Shown in pieces: positions 46,591 to 55,356 of a stretch of 64,000 nucleotides of DNA. Under the pieces are notes generated by a model that made no database searches, was not told where the DNA came from, and worked only from the letters and a program-made list of their open reading frames with translations. Source of the DNA: Cyclobacteriaceae bacterium (lineage in GTDB: Bacteria; Bacteroidota; Bacteroidia; Cytophagales; Cyclobacteriaceae). The position numbers were made by a program, and so were the translations under genes. The stretch spans positions 124,001 through 188,000 of the forward strand of contig JAHBTX010000006.1 in assembly GCA_019638395.1 (NCBI GenBank), in the 5' to 3' direction. Each line of letters starts with the position of its first letter. The stretch's first letter is position 1.

Positions 46591-47406
46591 CTATGCCATT
46601 ACCGCTACCATTTTTAGCAAAGGTTCACTCAATTTCTTTTGGCCACTAACCTTAACCCTTCTGTTTACTTCTTCTGCAGGTAAAGCTTTGGTAAATAATT
46701 TCCAGGCAGTATCAGCGGTAAGGGTAACAGTTGTAACATTTTGCTTTGCTGTATCTACCAACTGCCACTTGTTGTTTTGATATTGAATAATCCAAGTACC
46801 TCCGGCCTTGCCTGTAATGGTTACGGTAATACACGTTCCATCGGGTGCAGTAGTAGTTCGATAATTGTAAGGCAATGCCTGCAGGAGTGTATCCACCATC
46901 GGGTAAAAATATTCGCGATTCATAATGCCATCTTGCTGCACAGCATCGCGAATTTGCTGTTGATGATGCCATCGTTCGGTGTACTCGCGCGCAATGTGAA
47001 ACCAGTTTCTTGATTCAACCTCACCCGCCCACGCAACTGGAAACATAGCAGGCGCTTGTAAATCCAGCGAATGGTAGTAATCAATCATTGGCTTTTGTGT
47101 GAGCTGTAAAAAATCTATCAATGTTTGCGTACTTACCCGCCTCATTGCTTTTACCCAATCGGCATTTAGTTGGTTTAAATAATTTAGTAAGTCGTGATAA
47201 GAGTTGATGGCTTCGGGTGGATCGCCTGCATGCTGTTGAGCCAGAGCAACGGTGCGCACACTGGTATCCAGCAAGTGTGCGGCCACATCTTTTACAGTCC
47301 ACAATTTGGCTACAGTGGGCCTGTTCCAGTCATCAACACTTAATGATTTTAGTAAGTCGATTAATTTTTGTTCGAGCGGCTCAAATAAATGGAGGGTTGC
47401 AATCAT
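46591..47406 (-). CDS. DinB/mycothiol maleylpyruvate isomerase-like protein
   Basis: A protein of about 271 residues. The N-terminal 150 form a DinB-like four-helix bundle of the mycothiol-dependent maleylpyruvate isomerase type: 'KLWTVKDVAAHLLDTSVR' supplies the first metal His and 'FHIAREYTERWHHQQQIRDA' the other two. The C-terminal part is a small SCP2-like alpha/beta domain ('TVTITGKAGGTWIIQYQNN'). Bacteroidota lack mycothiol, so the thiol used and the reaction are unknown. ATG 47406 is preferred; an upstream in-frame start at 47475 would run into the 3' end of the peptidase gene. It starts 5 nt after the peptidase stop and is probably read in the same transcript. Confidence 0.82.
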   Translation of the reverse strand: MIATLHLFEPLEQKLIDLLKSLSVDDWNRPTVAKLWTVKDVAAHLLDTSVRTVALAQQHAGDPPEAINSYHDLLNYLNQLNADWVKAMRRVSTQTLIDFLQLTQKPMIDYYHSLDLQAPAMFPVAWAGEVESRNWFHIAREYTERWHHQQQIRDAVQQDGIMNREYFYPMVDTLLQALPYNYRTTTAPDGTCITVTITGKAGGTWIIQYQNNKWQLVDTAKQNVTTVTLTADTAWKLFTKALPAEEVNRRVKVSGQKKLSEPLLKMVAVMA

Positions 47407-47410
47407 GGCA

Positions 47411-49591
47411 TTACCGGGGGCCGGGTGGGCAATGTTTACGCAGGTAATCCGAAAATAAAGTTGCCAAGTGTTCAAACGTGCCTTCGCCTTCGCTTATACT
47501 ATGCGTACGGTTGGGATAAGCCATAAACTGAAATTGCTTTCCATGCTTAATAAGTTCATTCACCAGCATTTCGGCATTTGAGTAATGCACATTATCATCG
47601 CCCGTTCCGTGAATGTAGAGCAAATTGCCTTGCAGATTTTTTGCATAGGTAATAGGCGAGCCATTGATGAAGTCTTGCAGGTTTTCCTGCGGCAAGCCCA
47701 TGTAACGTTCCTGGTACAGGTTGTCGTAGGTAAGTTGGTTGGCTACAGCAGCAACGGCAATTCCGGTTTTATAAATTTCCGGATACTGAAACATCAGGTT
47801 GAGGGTGGCTGAGCCACCACCGCTCCAACCCCACACAGCAATTCTATCCGCATCCACAAAGGGCCACTTTAAAATTTCTTTAGCCGCCAAGGCCTGATCT
47901 TTAATATTCACCAAACCTATTTTACGATAGATGCTCTTACGCCAGGCGCGGCCTTTCGGTGCCGGTGTTCCACGATTATCAATCGACAGATAGATATAAC
48001 CTTCTTCGGCCATATTGCCCGTAAATAGAAAATTATCGGCTACACCATAGGTATCGTGCACATTGGCGCCCCACGGTTCGGTATAAACATAAAATACAAC
48101 CGGGTATTTTTTGGTTGCATCAAAGTTGGCAGGCTTCACCATCCAACCATCCATCTCAATACCTTCTTCTGTTTTTACTTGAAAAAACTCTACTGTTTTA
48201 GGTTGGGTTGCACTTTGCAGTTTAGCGGCAATGCTTTCTTTTTCGTTAAGGGCTGTATGTTTGGGTAACGCTATTAATTCAGTTATGGGTTTTGTAAAGC
48301 TGTTGTTGAACGAATGAGTGGCAAATGTGCCGGTGGGCGATATAGCATAATCGTGCGTGCCCTCTTGCTGAACAGGTGAAACACGCACAGCCTCTCCTTT
48401 GCCATCTAACCGGGTTTTATACAAGTATTTTTGAGTGGCATTGGTGGGCGAAGCCAGAAAATATAACAGGTTGTTTTTTTCGTCAATCAGCCGGATGTCC
48501 ATTACATCGTAGTTACCTTTTGTAATAAGTGTCTCTTTGGTTCCATCTTTTGAAATACGATAGGCGTGGCGCCAACCGTCTTTTTCGCTCATCCATAAAA
48601 ATTCTTTTCCACCATTTAGCCAACGGAAATAATGCCGGAAGTCAAGTGCATATACATTTTCCCAGGGCGTATAAAGATCAATCCAGGTGTCATCTCTATC
48701 GGTGTAGATCAATCTTGCATCCCCTGTTGCCGGGTTGCACGAAAAAATTTTGCTTTCATTTTGTTTGCGATTGAGCTGCTGCACGAGTATTTCATTCGCA
48801 TTGTTCCACTCCATGCGTGGCACGTAGTTTTGTTTTGCATCGCCCGGAAGGGCAAGCCATGTTATGTTGCCGGTAATAATATCGGCTACACCAATGCGCG
48901 CAGGTGAAGGTGTTTGTCCTGCCGTTGGGTACTCAACAGGAATAATTCTGGAATAAACCGAATCGGTATTGTTGATCATATAGAAATCGCGAATCTGCCG
49001 GGCATCTATTTGCCAAAAGGAAATCTTCTTGCTATCAGGGCTCCATTGAAAACCATCGCGGCAGGCAAATTCTTCCTCATAAGCCCAATCGAATGTGCCA
49101 TTTATCAATTTGCGGTTGCCATCGGTAGTAATGGCTTTTGCCAAGCCCGTAGCCAGGTTCTCCACATACACATTTTGTTCGCTTACATAGGCAGCCTGTG
49201 TGCCATCGGGCGAAAGCTTGGCAAACATAAGCGATGAAACAGGCCTGGATTGGCCGATTTGTTTTAATGCTTTCGTTTTAAGGTCAAGCACCCAATAATC
49301 GCCACGCGTATCAAGGCGCCATACTTTCTGGGTGTTGGTAAAAATCAAAAGTTTGGTTTGATCTTGCGAAAACGCAAAGTTACGGATGCGCAAACTCTGG
49401 GTTGCCCCGGCAGGTGTAAGGTCGGCCTGCGATACCAATGTAGTTTTCGTGTTGGCCGGTAAAGCATACCGCACCAACTCGCCACCCTCGGTGCGGTGGT
49501 AGGCGTTACCTTCGGGTGCCCACTGCAGTGCCTGTGACTGCACCCATACCGGGTAGATTATAAGAAGAAACAGGATCAGAACGCGTTTCAT
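47411..49591 (-). CDS. S9-family dipeptidyl peptidase IV
   Basis: A 726-residue exported peptidase (signal 'LILFLLIIYPVWVQSQ'). The N-terminal eight-bladed propeller (about 20-480) has DPP-IV features including the Glu-Glu motif in 'FDWAYEEEFACRDGFQWSP', which binds the substrate N-terminus. The alpha/beta hydrolase domain carries Ser590 in 'VWGWSGGGSA', Asp665/666 in 'IHGTGDDNVHY' and His697 in 'NRTHSI'. It removes X-Pro (or X-Ala) dipeptides from peptide N-termini in the periplasm. GWSGGG replaces the GWSYGG of mammalian DPP-IV, a common variant in Bacteroidota. Confidence 0.94.
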   Translation of the reverse strand: MKRVLILFLLIIYPVWVQSQALQWAPEGNAYHRTEGGELVRYALPANTKTTLVSQADLTPAGATQSLRIRNFAFSQDQTKLLIFTNTQKVWRLDTRGDYWVLDLKTKALKQIGQSRPVSSLMFAKLSPDGTQAAYVSEQNVYVENLATGLAKAITTDGNRKLINGTFDWAYEEEFACRDGFQWSPDSKKISFWQIDARQIRDFYMINNTDSVYSRIIPVEYPTAGQTPSPARIGVADIITGNITWLALPGDAKQNYVPRMEWNNANEILVQQLNRKQNESKIFSCNPATGDARLIYTDRDDTWIDLYTPWENVYALDFRHYFRWLNGGKEFLWMSEKDGWRHAYRISKDGTKETLITKGNYDVMDIRLIDEKNNLLYFLASPTNATQKYLYKTRLDGKGEAVRVSPVQQEGTHDYAISPTGTFATHSFNNSFTKPITELIALPKHTALNEKESIAAKLQSATQPKTVEFFQVKTEEGIEMDGWMVKPANFDATKKYPVVFYVYTEPWGANVHDTYGVADNFLFTGNMAEEGYIYLSIDNRGTPAPKGRAWRKSIYRKIGLVNIKDQALAAKEILKWPFVDADRIAVWGWSGGGSATLNLMFQYPEIYKTGIAVAAVANQLTYDNLYQERYMGLPQENLQDFINGSPITYAKNLQGNLLYIHGTGDDNVHYSNAEMLVNELIKHGKQFQFMAYPNRTHSISEGEGTFEHLATLFSDYLRKHCPPGPR

Positions 49592-49722
49592 AGTATTAGT
49601 AGTTTGATGTAAGGAGTTGTAAAGCTAAATTATCTTTCTGCATGGTATAAAAACAACCCTTCATATAATTGTCAGGTGGTTTCCTGACGAGTAATGGGTA
49701 TAAATAGATTGCCCGTACCTGT

Positions 49723-49730
49723 TAAATTTG
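49723..49730 (+). promoter_or_regulatory. -7 box (TAAATTTG) before the helical protein gene
   Basis: TAAATTTG matches TAnnTTTG and is 30 nt before ATG 49761, giving a leader of about 24 nt. It overlaps an in-frame TTG at 49728, which is therefore not the start. Confidence 0.5.
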
Positions 49731-49760
49731 TATCTTTTCAGGTCTAATAGACTTTCCCTA

Positions 49761-51221
49761 ATGGCCAAGCTAAAGAATATTGTCAAACAACTTTCTGACA
49801 CCGATTATAAAGCTATCCACGATTCGCTTGTTGAAAGCAATGCTGAGAAGTCGGCACATTTGCTAAGGGCTTTGCGCGAGCGCCAACTGTCGGACAGTAA
49901 GATTATGGTAGAGTTGGGTGTAAACTCCAATGCCTATTACACCCTCCGGTCGCGCCTAAACATTAAAATTGAAGAGCATTTATTGCAGCAGATGGAAAGC
50001 CCGCGCACCGATATTTTGCGCAAAGTGGCCAACTTGAATGAAGTACTGTTCACCAAGAAGCGCACCATCACCATCACCACGCTAAAGAAATTAGAAAAAG
50101 ATTTGTTGGACTACGATTTGGCTAACGAGTTGACAATTGTGTACAAGTCGTTAAAGAAATTGCACATTAATTCGCCCGAACATTTTCAATATTCGCAGTT
50201 GTATAACCGGCATGTGGCTTACATGCTGGCAGTAGATAAAGCCGAAGATTTATTAACAGAGTATTTCAGAAAATACGGATATTATTTTCTGTCTAACGAT
50301 CCAACCGATAAGTTAGGGCTTACCTTATTGATGAAGGAAATCCAAAACGTAGCCCGCATCTATGAATCGCATCGGCTTTATGTGTATCAAAGCTGCATGC
50401 TGGTGTTTCACCGGTTATTTGTAGAGCCCGATGATAACATGCACTTAGACGGGGAGTCGATAGAAGATATTTTTAAACATGTTGAAAAAATATTTGAAAC
50501 CTATAACCTCGATCCGCTTTATTACCACCTCAATCTGATTTTTGAATATCTGAAACTGGAATATTACAACCATTATGGAGTTATTCATCAGGTTGAAAAA
50601 AGTTTTGAAGAAGTAAACGATGCAGCTTCAAATCTGCTAATCAATTACCCCACCTATACCTTTGCCGGTAGGTTTTTGATTACCAAATTAGAGCGCCACC
50701 TGCGATTAAAAACAGAGGGTGATATTTATGATGAGAGCGAAAGTTTGTTTGAAGATTTTGAGCAGGATATTTTGGATGTTCCCCGCCATACTATTTATAC
50801 CATTTATTGTGCCCTGGGTTGTTATTATGTTGGCAAATACGAGGAGGCAGCCAAACTTATTAACAATTTATTAAACGATGTAAGCCTGAAACGCTTCCCG
50901 TTTGTGCACATGGAGGTGAAGACTTTATTGGCGCTACAATATTGTATGCTGCGCGACTTTGATCTGTTTAACCAACTCTCCAGCAGCATTCAAAGGCAAA
51001 TTCGTTTATTTGGGAAAGATGATTGCGAGAACATTCTTTACTTCCTCAAGATTCTGAAAATTGCTACCAGCGAAGCCAAGCGCGAAAAGCCCAAGAAGAT
51101 TATGCAGTTAATCCCAAAATTCAGGGCCGTAAAAGTAAATTACTTTGCACCTACTACCTTTATCAGGATGGACAAAGAATTTGTAGAAAACCTAACGGCT
51201 ATTGATGCCCCCGGTAGTTAA
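49761..51221 (+). CDS. Large all-helical protein of unknown function
   Basis: A 486-residue soluble protein with no signal peptide or membrane segment and no family I can name. It is almost entirely helical: an N-terminal basic part ('AKLKNIVKQLSDTDYKAI', 'LLRALRERQLSDSKIMVELG') is followed by paired helices resembling TPR repeats ('EYLKLEYYNHYGVIHQVEKS', 'TIYCALGCYYVGKYEEAAKL', 'EVKTLLALQYCMLRDFDLFN'). Residues 10-75 read like a helix-turn-helix-type adaptor ('VNSNAYYTLRSRLNIKIEEH'). A TPR scaffold linked to regulation or complex assembly is the best guess. It is a single gene with its own promoter, isolated from its neighbours. Confidence 0.7.
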   Translation: MAKLKNIVKQLSDTDYKAIHDSLVESNAEKSAHLLRALRERQLSDSKIMVELGVNSNAYYTLRSRLNIKIEEHLLQQMESPRTDILRKVANLNEVLFTKKRTITITTLKKLEKDLLDYDLANELTIVYKSLKKLHINSPEHFQYSQLYNRHVAYMLAVDKAEDLLTEYFRKYGYYFLSNDPTDKLGLTLLMKEIQNVARIYESHRLYVYQSCMLVFHRLFVEPDDNMHLDGESIEDIFKHVEKIFETYNLDPLYYHLNLIFEYLKLEYYNHYGVIHQVEKSFEEVNDAASNLLINYPTYTFAGRFLITKLERHLRLKTEGDIYDESESLFEDFEQDILDVPRHTIYTIYCALGCYYVGKYEEAAKLINNLLNDVSLKRFPFVHMEVKTLLALQYCMLRDFDLFNQLSSSIQRQIRLFGKDDCENILYFLKILKIATSEAKREKPKKIMQLIPKFRAVKVNYFAPTTFIRMDKEFVENLTAIDAPGS

Positions 51222-51376
51222 GGAGTAACACAAACCGTTAAGCCGGAGTCGTGGATTAAAAAATTCGTATTTGAACAGGTTGATCTTGCCCATTCCAACT
51301 CTTTCGTTATGAATATGATTTTTACTGGCGCCTTGTACCTTGAACGAAAAAATTAATATATGCGTAGGTGTAGTTA

Positions 51377-52870
51377 TTAATTAACCCGGTTAAATTCCAT
51401 CCCCTCCATCCATAAGGTGTTTGCTTTACCAGCAGCATTCAGTACAAACTGAACTTTTGTTTTACCCCACCACCGCTTATCAAACCAGCCACTAAACGTA
51501 TCGTAGTGCCAATGTGTAACGGTTGCATTTACAACGTTGTTCATGGTCAGGTTCAGGGTTTGATCAGCCAATGTTACCATCACTTCGCCATACAGCGGGC
51601 TCATAAATTTTCCGGTATAGGCTGTTAAGGGCAACGATGGTTGTGTGTTGGAAATACGTTGCATGTCATCCGCTTTTTGTCTTAGCTCGTATTGAGCACC
51701 TAAATTTTTATACAATACCTGAAACTCAGAACTCCAGTCGCGGGTACTGCCCAGTGCAAAAACATCAAAAGCCTTAAACATAAGCGCGTGGCGTACTTCG
51801 GCATGATCCAGATTTCCAAAAACATAAATACCCAGTTTGCTTTCCGGTAGTTGGCCGTGTATGGCTATTTCACCGGCAAGGCTTCCGGTATGAAAGTTTA
51901 TTTTTTTGCCCTTGTAGTCTTGCTGAAACCAACCGAGGCCATACGTTGTCCAGTTGGGTTTGGTTAATTGCTGTGTTGGATAAAATTCGTTAGCCGGTAC
52001 AAGTACCTGTGGTTTAAAAAGTTCCATCCAGGTTTCAGGTTTTAGTAACCGACCACTTTTGTATTTGCTGCTATCCAGCATGCTGATGGCCCACTTGCTC
52101 ATGTCATTCACACAACTCCATACACTTCCGGCAGGGCCAATGGCATCGGCATTGGTACGGTCTATCACCGTAATTTTTCCATCCACCCAATAATGCGGAC
52201 TGGACTGATTAACATCTTTAACCAGGGTAAGATGCGGATAGGTGCGGGTCATACCCAGCGGATCGAAAATTCTTTTTTGAATAAATACTTCCCAGGGTGA
52301 ACCACTAACTTTTTCAATTACTTTACCGGCATACAGGTAAAAGATATTTTGATAAATGAAACTGGCTCGAAGCGAATAACTGGGCTCAACCTGTTTCATC
52401 CGGCTCATTACTTCATCTGAAGTAATGTCCATCAACCCCCATAAAAAATCAGTATTGCCAACGCCTGAGTTATGTGTAAACAGATCCCTGATTTTAAGTT
52501 CGCGCGTAACGTAGGCATCGTACAATTGAAAATCGGGGAGGTGTTTAATAACCGGGTCGTTCCAGTTTACTTTACCTTCGTCCACCAACATAGCCATGCA
52601 CACGGCTGTCATGGCTTTGGTGGTAGAAGCACAGGCAAACAACGTTTGATCATCTACTGCATCGGCTTTGTTGATGTTGCGTAAGCCATAACCTTTGTTA
52701 AGTAAAACCTTGCCGTCCTTTACAACGCTTACCGCTATACCGGGCACTGCATATTGCTTGCGCGATTTTTCTACGTAGGCATCAAAATCTTTAATCAGTT
52801 TGGCTTCAGGGGTTTGGGCCTGGCCGATGCAGGCGAATACCACAAAAAGAATTGTGTAAATCTTTCTCAT
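51377..52870 (-). CDS. Beta-lactamase-fold serine hydrolase with C-terminal DUF3471-like domain
   Basis: A 497-residue exported hydrolase (signal to about Ala18, 'CIGQAQ'). The class C beta-lactamase/DD-peptidase fold is shown by Ser82-x-x-Lys85 in 'ACASTTKAMTAV', Tyr173-x-Asn175 in 'FIYQNIFY' and 'FHTGSLAGE' as the third (KTG-like) box. After residue 390 comes a small beta barrel of the DUF3471 kind ('YTGKFMSPLYGEVMVTLAD', 'HYDTFSGWFDKRWWGKTK'). Substrates of this group are peptides, esters or D-amino-acid peptides rather than antibiotics. It is the last gene of a four-gene minus-strand operon, 4 nt after another member of the same fold. Confidence 0.9.
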   Translation of the reverse strand: MRKIYTILFVVFACIGQAQTPEAKLIKDFDAYVEKSRKQYAVPGIAVSVVKDGKVLLNKGYGLRNINKADAVDDQTLFACASTTKAMTAVCMAMLVDEGKVNWNDPVIKHLPDFQLYDAYVTRELKIRDLFTHNSGVGNTDFLWGLMDITSDEVMSRMKQVEPSYSLRASFIYQNIFYLYAGKVIEKVSGSPWEVFIQKRIFDPLGMTRTYPHLTLVKDVNQSSPHYWVDGKITVIDRTNADAIGPAGSVWSCVNDMSKWAISMLDSSKYKSGRLLKPETWMELFKPQVLVPANEFYPTQQLTKPNWTTYGLGWFQQDYKGKKINFHTGSLAGEIAIHGQLPESKLGIYVFGNLDHAEVRHALMFKAFDVFALGSTRDWSSEFQVLYKNLGAQYELRQKADDMQRISNTQPSLPLTAYTGKFMSPLYGEVMVTLADQTLNLTMNNVVNATVTHWHYDTFSGWFDKRWWGKTKVQFVLNAAGKANTLWMEGMEFNRVN

Positions 52871-52874
52871 AATT

Positions 52875-53954
52875 TTAATCTAACCAATTGTATTTTTTTA
52901 AAGCTGCCAATACAGCTGCTCGCTTTTCTTCTTGTGGTGTGGGTATATTGCAAAGCATAAGGTATAAAATTCCCTTATCGGGTATGCTTACATAATCGCC
53001 ATAAAAGCCACCCTGTGTACCCGTGTGGTAAATCATTTTATAACCATCGTCTGTTTGCCCGATAAACCAACTGGCTCCTATAAAGGCGGGGGCATCTTTC
53101 CAATTTGGAAATTCTCTACTAGTTCGGGAGGCTGTTATAATTTCTTCATTCAGGATTGTGCCTTTGCGCAAGGCTTTTTCATACAATGCCAGTTCTTCAA
53201 CGGAACTCCACACGCCACCATTTCCCGCTGCGGCAAACGTAGGTTCCTCGCCATAATCTTTTTCGATGTAACCGGAAGTTGTTTTTATATAGGCATGCGC
53301 TACTCCGGTGGTGGGGTAGGGGCCATCGGTTATCGTGCTGGCTTTCATTCCGGCCGGAACAAAAATTCTGTTCTTTACTTCATCTTGCCATTTGTTGCCG
53401 GTAACTTTTTCAATGATAAGGGCCAGGCCATTAAACGCAGGGTTGGAATATTCAAAACGGGTGCCTGGTTCAAAGTTCAGCGAATCATTAAGTTTTATCG
53501 GGTTCCAATTCTCAACATCCTTGGCGGTAAGCAAGAATACACTATCCAACTGTTGCCTGCGGTTATCGGGCAACCCCGAGGTGTGGGTTAGTAAATGATG
53601 AATTCGAACTTGTTGCGCTACTGCCGGATTCTTAAAATCCGGAAAATAGCGTGCAAGGCTGTCGTTCAGCGAAAGCTTTCCTTCCTGTGCCAGTTCCAGA
53701 ATTACATAAGCAACAAATGTTTTCGAGATGGAGCCGGTGTTAAATAAAGTTTGTGTTGTAATTTTTTCTTTCGACTGCAGATCGGCTAATCCATACGCAC
53801 TACTAAACACTACTGAATCATTTTTTAAAATCAACACTGCCCCACCGGGCGTTCCATCCTGGAACGAAAAAACGGAATTTATTTCTTGCCGGAACGAAGG
53901 TTTATTAGCACACCCTATTAATGCTACTATACATACTAACATCAGCTTTCTCAT
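52875..53954 (-). CDS. Beta-lactamase-fold serine hydrolase, lipoprotein
   Basis: A 359-residue lipoprotein (Cys15 in 'VALIGC'). Catalytic boxes: Ser75-I-S-Lys78 in 'NTGSISKTF', Tyr169-S-Asn171 in 'FEYSNPAFN' and 'YHTGTQGGF'. Also 'HHLLTHTSGLPD', typical of family S12 esterases and DD-peptidases. ATG 53954 is chosen because it gives a proper lipoprotein signal and overlaps the stop of the upstream membrane gene (ATGA); a longer in-frame start at 54011 lacks a signal. It has no C-terminal extra domain, unlike its downstream paralogue. Confidence 0.9.
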   Translation of the reverse strand: MRKLMLVCIVALIGCANKPSFRQEINSVFSFQDGTPGGAVLILKNDSVVFSSAYGLADLQSKEKITTQTLFNTGSISKTFVAYVILELAQEGKLSLNDSLARYFPDFKNPAVAQQVRIHHLLTHTSGLPDNRRQQLDSVFLLTAKDVENWNPIKLNDSLNFEPGTRFEYSNPAFNGLALIIEKVTGNKWQDEVKNRIFVPAGMKASTITDGPYPTTGVAHAYIKTTSGYIEKDYGEEPTFAAAGNGGVWSSVEELALYEKALRKGTILNEEIITASRTSREFPNWKDAPAFIGASWFIGQTDDGYKMIYHTGTQGGFYGDYVSIPDKGILYLMLCNIPTPQEEKRAAVLAALKKYNWLD

Positions 53955-54202
53955 TTCGCAACCTGCTTTTGTATTATTCTGATTATGGAAACAATAGCGA
54001 TAATTGCCCACACCGTGTTGATGAACGTAAACGGATATGCTTCTTTAAAAACACTGTTAATAATAAGTAGTACCGCACCACTTAAATTCAACAACTGAAA
54101 GCTAACCGAGTTCGATTTTATTTTTTGCAAGCTGTTGAGTGCATAAGCCGTAATAACAGCTACCGATCCAATCCACCCGAGGGCACTTATCCAGGCTTCC
54201 AT
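53951..54202 (-). CDS. Small three-helix membrane protein (CBU_0592-like)
   Basis: An 83-residue integral membrane protein with three hydrophobic helices: 'ALGWIGSVAVITAYALNSL', 'LLNLSGAVLLIINSVF' and 'FINTVWAIIAIVSIIRI'. The pattern 'GWIGSVAVITAYALNS' followed by 'NLSGAVLLIIN' is that of the CBU_0592 family, which has a half-SWEET/PQ-loop-like look and no known job. Its stop overlaps the downstream hydrolase ATG by 4 nt and its start is 1 nt from the upstream lactonase stop, so all are one operon. Confidence 0.75.
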   Translation of the reverse strand: MEAWISALGWIGSVAVITAYALNSLQKIKSNSVSFQLLNLSGAVLLIINSVFKEAYPFTFINTVWAIIAIVSIIRIIQKQVAK

Positions 54203-54203
54203 T

Positions 54204-55187
54204 TTACTTTCTGAGTTTTACACGCAGCAGGTACATGTCAGCTGTTATATACAATGTTTTTTCATCGGGTGAAAGGGCACAGTTGGCAGCCAACTCTGTG
54301 AGTTTAATTTTTCCTAACACTTTTCCGGTTAAATCAAAAATCCAAATGCCTCCGGGGCCGGTTGCAAAAATGTTTCCGTGGCGATCAACCTTTAAACCAT
54401 CGGGCAAACCTTTGTCAGTAGCCCGGCTGGGGGTGGCGTCATAAAAAATACGGGCATTGGTTACGCTATCGCCTTCAGTTAATTCAAACTCATACCAAAT
54501 AGCTTTTTGCGGATCGGAATTGGCCACGATAATTTTTTTCTGATCGGGCATTACAATAATGCCATTGGGTTTGGTAAGCGAATCAACCAACAAGGAAACA
54601 ACACCGTTGCTAACTTTATAAACACCATTATGCGGTTGTTCCTTTTCGGGATCGTTATCGTGCTTTGCTAATCCATAAGGCGGATCTGTAAAAAATAAAT
54701 CGCCTGCAGCATTGTAGGCAGCATCGTTCGGGCTGCTGAAACGTTTTTCGTTATGCGCACCCGCTATAGTTGTAAAATCTGCTTTGGGAGAACTTAAAGG
54801 CGCATTCATACTGGCTACTCTACGATCGCCATGCTGGCAAAGTATTAGTGAATCATTGTGTACAACCAGTCCATTAGAACCAGGCTCGTTGCTGGTGGTG
54901 GTAGTGCCTGTAAAACCCGAAGGTGTCAGGTAAACTTCTGCGCCTTTGGCTTCGGTCCATTTGTAAATCGTATTTTTTGGAACATCCGAAAACAACAGCA
55001 TGTTTTCTTTTTCCACCCACACCGGGCCTTCGCTCCATTCATAACCTTCGGCTAAAATTTCAACGGTGGCATCAGCGTCTATAAGTCCATCTAACGCGGC
55101 ATCCAACCGCTCAATTGTACCAATAGTTTTAATCTCTTTGGGGGTGCAGGCAGCGAAAAGTAGTGCTGCCAAAATCAGGTTTCTCAT
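54204..55187 (-). CDS. SMP-30/gluconolactonase-family lipoprotein
   Basis: A 327-residue lipoprotein (signal 'RNLILAALLFAAC'). A six-bladed propeller of the SMP-30 family is indicated by 'YEWSEGPVWVEKENMLLFSD' (metal Glu), 'EPGSNGLVVHNDSLILCQHG', 'RFSSPNDAAYNAAGDLFFTDP' (metal Asn), 'LTKPNGIIVMPDQKKIIVANS' and 'LPDGLKVDRHGNIFATGP' (metal Asp). It probably opens sugar lactones in the periplasm. It differs clearly from the cytoplasmic-type paralogue at 29699. It is the first gene of the operon with the CBU_0592-like and two beta-lactamase-fold genes. Confidence 0.92.
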   Translation of the reverse strand: MRNLILAALLFAACTPKEIKTIGTIERLDAALDGLIDADATVEILAEGYEWSEGPVWVEKENMLLFSDVPKNTIYKWTEAKGAEVYLTPSGFTGTTTTSNEPGSNGLVVHNDSLILCQHGDRRVASMNAPLSSPKADFTTIAGAHNEKRFSSPNDAAYNAAGDLFFTDPPYGLAKHDNDPEKEQPHNGVYKVSNGVVSLLVDSLTKPNGIIVMPDQKKIIVANSDPQKAIWYEFELTEGDSVTNARIFYDATPSRATDKGLPDGLKVDRHGNIFATGPGGIWIFDLTGKVLGKIKLTELAANCALSPDEKTLYITADMYLLRVKLRK

Positions 55188-55356
55188 CGGTAAGGTTTAT
55201 TTCCGATGGAAGTTATGAAAATTTGTTTACTGCTTCAGCAATAACTTTAATAACGGGAGTAATATGCCTGGCAGCTTATTGAACATTACGAATCTGACTT
55301 ATTAAGTTTTTCAAATGAAAGGTAATTCATTACTTTGAAACCAAAATCATTTTGCA

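Noticed and set aside
53025-53591. 188-codon plus-strand frame
   Set aside because: Lies opposite the beta-lactamase-fold lipoprotein gene, which has all three catalytic boxes; no ribosome site or domain in the plus-strand frame.
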